A DNA stretch of 24,477 bases from Nitrospira sp. (GTDB lineage Bacteria; Nitrospirota; Nitrospiria; Nitrospirales; Nitrospiraceae), in assembly GCA_030456405.1 (NCBI GenBank), contig JAKDNQ010000009.1:1-24477 (forward strand). The letters are read 5' to 3'. How positions within the stretch are numbered: the stretch's first letter is position 1; every line of letters begins with the position of its first letter. The position numbers and the translations under genes are program-made. Positions 21,417 to 24,477 of the stretch are shown here, one piece after another. The notes under the pieces were generated by a model that made no database searches, was not told the origin of the DNA, and was given only the letters and a program-made list of their open reading frames with translations.

Positions 21417-22751
21417 ATGATGAAACGTGCCTCTCTCCATACACTCGGCTGCCGGCTGAACCAAGCAGAAACTGCGGTGCTCTCAGCTCGCTTGAAACGC
21501 GATGGTTATCGCGTCGTCGAGTTCGGCGAGCCGACCGACTTACTCGTCGTGAACACCTGCTCTGTGACAGAGGAGGCAGAACGGACCTGCCGATACGTCA
21601 TCCGTAAAACGTTGAGACATTCCCCCGATGCTTTTGTGGCAGTGACCGGCTGTTACGCCCAGACCGGCGTTCATGAGTTGCGCCGCATTCCGGGAATCGA
21701 TCTTATCGTCGGCAATCAATTTAAATGGGACTTGCCGTCATTTCTTCCTGCTCCCCATGCCCTGAAGAAGCAGCCGGCGCCGGAAGTGCTGCATACCCGC
21801 ACCATTGATCGAGAAAATTTTTCCCTACCGGAGTTCGGCGAACCGGACTCGACCAGAGCGCTGCTCAAGATCCAGGACGGCTGCAATGTGATGTGCAGCT
21901 TCTGCCTCATCCCCTTCGCGCGCGGTCATGAGCGGAGCCGCCTCCTGGATGACGTGACCCAAGAGGCCGAGATACTTGCAGCAGGAGGCTACAGAGAAAT
22001 TGTGCTGACCGGCGTCAACGTCGGGCAATATCGACAGGGTGACGTCGATCTCGTCGGGTTGATCGCACTATTGGAGAAGATCGAAGGACTTGAGCGCATC
22101 CGGATTTCCTCTATCGAGCAGACGACGATTACGCACGCCCTCCTAGACCGGATGGCATCCTCATCGAAACTCTGCCCCTATCTCCATATTCCCCTCCAGA
22201 GCGGAGACGACACCATCTTGTCGACCATGAATCGCCCGTACAACGTGGAAGAGTATGTCCGTCTGATCCGGCAAGCTGTGGGAACAATTCCTCACATTGG
22301 GCTGGGAACCGACCTGATGGTGGGGTTTCCCGGAGAAACCGATGAAGCCTTCGAACGCACCCTGCGCATCGCGCAGGAACTCCCATTTTCCTATTTCCAT
22401 GTCTTTACCTATTCACCACGACCCGGCACTGCTGCGACGAAATTAGCCGATCAGGTCCCGATTGCCGTCGCTCGGCAACGAGCCAAGATACTCGCAGACC
22501 TGTCCCGTCTTAAACGTCTGGCCTTTGCGGAGCGGTATATCGGATCGACCCTGTCCGTTCTGTTCGAGTCAGGAGTCGTGGACGGCTTCCAATCGGGGGT
22601 GACAGCCAACTTTTTACGAGTCGGGGTCCCCTCACACATCGACCTCACCAATCACCTGAGAGAGGTGCGGATTATCGGAGCGTCGGACCGGTGGGCGGTG
22701 GGACAGCTGCAAGAGAGCCGTCAGCCCATGCGAGGAGCGCCTCTCCTATGA
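21417..22751 (+). CDS. mtaB: tRNA t6A37 methylthiotransferase MtaB, 444 aa
   Basis: MtaB is a radical-SAM enzyme that adds a methylthio group to t6A at tRNA position 37, next to the anticodon. The N-terminal methylthiotransferase domain has the three auxiliary-cluster cysteines Cys12 (LGCRLNQAE, the LGCxxNxxE hallmark of MtaB rather than MiaB), Cys48 (NTCSVTEEAE) and Cys79 (TGCYAQ). The radical-SAM CxxxCxxC is Cys156, Cys160, Cys163 (CNVMCSFC). The C-terminal part is a short TRAM-like region. Length is usual for the family. ATG 21417, followed at once by a second ATG, agrees with the conserved N-terminus; the frame is open up to 21210 but that extension is unconserved and lies across the promoter. 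The stop overlaps miaB by 4 nt (ATGA). Confidence 0.92.
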   Translation: MMKRASLHTLGCRLNQAETAVLSARLKRDGYRVVEFGEPTDLLVVNTCSVTEEAERTCRYVIRKTLRHSPDAFVAVTGCYAQTGVHELRRIPGIDLIVGNQFKWDLPSFLPAPHALKKQPAPEVLHTRTIDRENFSLPEFGEPDSTRALLKIQDGCNVMCSFCLIPFARGHERSRLLDDVTQEAEILAAGGYREIVLTGVNVGQYRQGDVDLVGLIALLEKIEGLERIRISSIEQTTITHALLDRMASSSKLCPYLHIPLQSGDDTILSTMNRPYNVEEYVRLIRQAVGTIPHIGLGTDLMVGFPGETDEAFERTLRIAQELPFSYFHVFTYSPRPGTAATKLADQVPIAVARQRAKILADLSRLKRLAFAERYIGSTLSVLFESGVVDGFQSGVTANFLRVGVPSHIDLTNHLREVRIIGASDRWAVGQLQESRQPMRGAPLL

Positions 22752-24097
22752 CGATCAAGTCCACACCGACTCATGTGCACCTTGAAACCTTTGGCTGCCA
22801 GATGAACGAGTACGACTCGGAACTGGTCCGTTCGCTGATGAAACAGGATGGATTTGTCTTTACCGACGAGCGGGAGCGCGCGGATGTGATTCTGATGAAT
22901 ACCTGCGCGATTCGGGAGAATGCCCACAATAAAGTCTACAAGCACTTATCTGAACTCAAAAAACTGAAGCGACAACGTCCGTTGGTCGTGGGCGTCCTGG
23001 GCTGTATGGCACAAAATCTGAAAGAGGAACTGACGGATATCCAACCGCTGGTCGATGTGCTCGCCGGCCCGGATGCCTATCGCCAGCTACCGATGTTGAT
23101 CCGTAACGCGATGCACTCACAAGAAGAGGGGCTCGATCAGAAGGGACTCGCGGTCGATCTGTCGGAATATGAAACCTATCACGATGTGGCGCCGGACCGA
23201 ACCGACGGGGTAAACGCCTGGATCGCCGTCATGCGAGGCTGCGACAATTTTTGCAGTTTCTGTGTGGTCCCCTACACTCGGGGACGCGAACGTTCCCGCG
23301 ATCCGGAGGGGATCGTTCAGGAGGCTCACCGAATCGCCGACCAAGGGTTCAAGCAGATCACACTCCTGGGGCAGAACGTCAATTCCTACCGGTTCGAGGA
23401 CTGGGATTTTGCGCGATTGATCACAGCCGTGGCGGATGTACCAGGCATCCAGCGCGTGAGATTCACCTCTCCTCACCCAAAAGACTTTCCACTCTCGTTG
23501 CTCGAAGCTGTAGCGGGACACCCCAATATCTGCAAGCAGATTCATTTACCGCTTCAATCCGGCAGCGACCGCATCCTTGGTTTGATGAATCGCACCTATA
23601 CCAACAAAGAGTATCGCGCCTTGGTCGAGCGTATCCGAACCATGCGGTCTGACATCGTGCTCAGCACCGACATTATTTGTGGTTTCTGTGGGGAAAGCGA
23701 TCAAGACTTTGCCGAGACTTACCGGCTTGTCGAGGAGATACGGTTTCACTCGGCCTACATCTTCAAGTATTCTGAGCGAAAGAACACCATCGCCGCGCGC
23801 AAGTTTCTGGACGATGTTTCCGAACCAGTAAAGACTGAACGGGTCATGCGACTCTTCGACCTCCAACGAAACATTTCCTACGAGCGCAACCGGGAGTATC
23901 TAAAGAAGACGATTCCCGTCCTGGTCGAAGGGGACGCGAAGCGATCCGCTGAGCAAGGTATGGGAAAATCGGACGGCAACATCACCGTCATCTGGGAGAA
24001 GCGCGCGATATCCGCTCAACCGGGAGACATGGTCTCCCTTACCATCGGCGACGCATCTTCCACAACGTTATATGCAAAAGGTCCGGCGGTTAGTTGA
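22748..24097 (+). CDS. miaB: tRNA i6A37 methylthiotransferase MiaB, 449 aa
   Basis: MiaB converts i6A37 to ms2i6A37 in tRNAs that read UNN codons, using a radical-SAM cluster and a second sulfur-donating cluster. Seen: the MTTase domain with Cys17 (TFGCQMNEYDS), Cys53 (MNTCAIRENA) and Cys86 (LGCMAQ); the radical-SAM CxxxCxxC at Cys165, Cys169, Cys172 (CDNFCSFCVVPYTRGRE); HLPLQSGSD and a C-terminal TRAM domain (about 380-446). ATG 22748 overlaps the mtaB stop (ATGA), with AGGAG at 22733-22737, so translation is coupled. A frame extension upstream to 22691 lies inside mtaB and is not conserved. The two paralogous enzymes modify the same tRNA position on different precursor bases, so their coupling is functionally sensible. 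Confidence 0.95.
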   Translation: MTIKSTPTHVHLETFGCQMNEYDSELVRSLMKQDGFVFTDERERADVILMNTCAIRENAHNKVYKHLSELKKLKRQRPLVVGVLGCMAQNLKEELTDIQPLVDVLAGPDAYRQLPMLIRNAMHSQEEGLDQKGLAVDLSEYETYHDVAPDRTDGVNAWIAVMRGCDNFCSFCVVPYTRGRERSRDPEGIVQEAHRIADQGFKQITLLGQNVNSYRFEDWDFARLITAVADVPGIQRVRFTSPHPKDFPLSLLEAVAGHPNICKQIHLPLQSGSDRILGLMNRTYTNKEYRALVERIRTMRSDIVLSTDIICGFCGESDQDFAETYRLVEEIRFHSAYIFKYSERKNTIAARKFLDDVSEPVKTERVMRLFDLQRNISYERNREYLKKTIPVLVEGDAKRSAEQGMGKSDGNITVIWEKRAISAQPGDMVSLTIGDASSTTLYAKGPAVS

Positions 24098-24372
24098 ATC
24101 GAGAGAATCGACCCCACCTCTCCAAGACACAACGCTGTTGCATACGCTCCAAAACGAACACCTCCGAACAAGATCTGTTTGCGAACGCCCTTTCCCCTCC
24201 CGGCACTCAAGATATATTGTTGAGTCGGCACCCGCGCAATCATCCATAGGGAAAGAGGCGGTTTCCTCACCTAAATCCCCGCAACAACTCAGCGCAATAT
24301 CGCCATTAATCACCACATTATCATGCACATAGGATTAGTCGCTTCCTGTCCAATTTCATCCGCGCTCAGCGG
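24098..24372. other. Intergenic region after miaB
   Basis: No convincing gene. The only structure seen is a 6-bp inverted repeat, ACTCAA (24205-24210) and TTGAGT (24220-24225), around a 9-nt A/T-rich loop, without a following T-run. I could not place an intrinsic terminator for miaB. If the minus-strand frame at the right edge is real, the two transcription units converge here. Confidence 0.4.
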
Positions 24373-24477
24373 TTAATTACCCCTATTCTCTTTTACATTT
24401 TGTTTAAGTCCATCGCGCAGTTGCTCTATCGCTCCAAGGGCATAGTCTTTGCTTATCAAATTGATCGTTACTACGTA
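24373..24477 (-). CDS. Possible 3' end of a minus-strand gene (cut by window edge)
   Basis: Read from the edge, the minus strand gives 34 sense codons (INLISKDYALGAIEQLRDGL in the middle) and then a TAA at 24373-24375. The composition, an amphipathic helix with hydrophobic residues every three to four positions and a basic/polar tail, looks like a real C-terminus. It is too short to assign. It could be chance. Confidence 0.35.
   Translation of the reverse strand, partial: YVVTINLISKDYALGAIEQLRDGLKQNVKENRGN

Noticed and set aside
24360..24372. CCGC-GCTCA-GCGG as a terminator
   Set aside because: Only 4 bp of stem and no T-run.
1..24477. CRISPR arrays and tRNA or rRNA genes
   Set aside because: No regularly spaced repeat series, cloverleaf or rRNA-like stretch was seen; the only direct repeats are the two 64-bp copies and short in-gene tandems.

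Overview
The window is a bacterial chromosomal segment of moderate GC. It is dominated by an insecticidal-type Tc (toxin complex) locus on the minus strand and ends in two housekeeping tRNA-modification genes on the plus strand. Nothing fixes the taxon. Widespread interspersed repeats, a REP-associated-transposase relic, toxin-antitoxin pairs and a very large single-gene TcB-TcC fusion would fit an environmental Gram-negative such as a Nitrospirota-like organism, but that is an impression, not a demonstration.

Layout, left to right. At the left edge is the 5' part of a minus-strand gene for a small exported protein (1-271), followed by a probable IS3-type relic. Next comes a giant TcA subunit gene (475-10656, minus). 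Immediately upstream of it, in the same apparent operon, is a gene for an encapsulin-fold (HK97-type shell) protein (10715-11596) and a 15-codon ORF with an excellent Shine-Dalgarno (11661-11708). A short stretch then runs the opposite way: a DUF4160/DUF2442 pair and a RelB-like/RelE pair (11879-12941, plus). After these lie a degenerate REP-associated transposase fragment and two 64-bp direct repeats. These abut the stop codon of a 2609-residue TcB-TcC fusion (13252-21081, minus), which has its own promoter region with a perfect 8-bp inverted repeat. On the right, mtaB and miaB (21417-24097, plus) overlap by 4 nt. A possible minus-strand gene enters at the right edge.

How it fits together. 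TcA should form the pentameric injection channel. The TcB-TcC fusion should form the cocoon that holds, and cleaves off, a C-terminal effector. The cleavage residues of the Rhs core (Arg2241, Asp2254, Asp2277) are present with the spacing known from YenC2. The released part of about 330 residues ends in a PD-(D/E)xK nuclease-like motif (Asp2542, Glu2556, Lys2558, Gln2569), so the predicted payload is a nuclease.

The most unusual element is the encapsulin-like gene between the two toxin parts and directly upstream of TcA. I know of no described Tc system that includes a shell protein. The TcA itself is about 900 residues longer than classical TcA proteins, with an N-terminal beta-domain plus proline-rich linker and a PA14-like insert.
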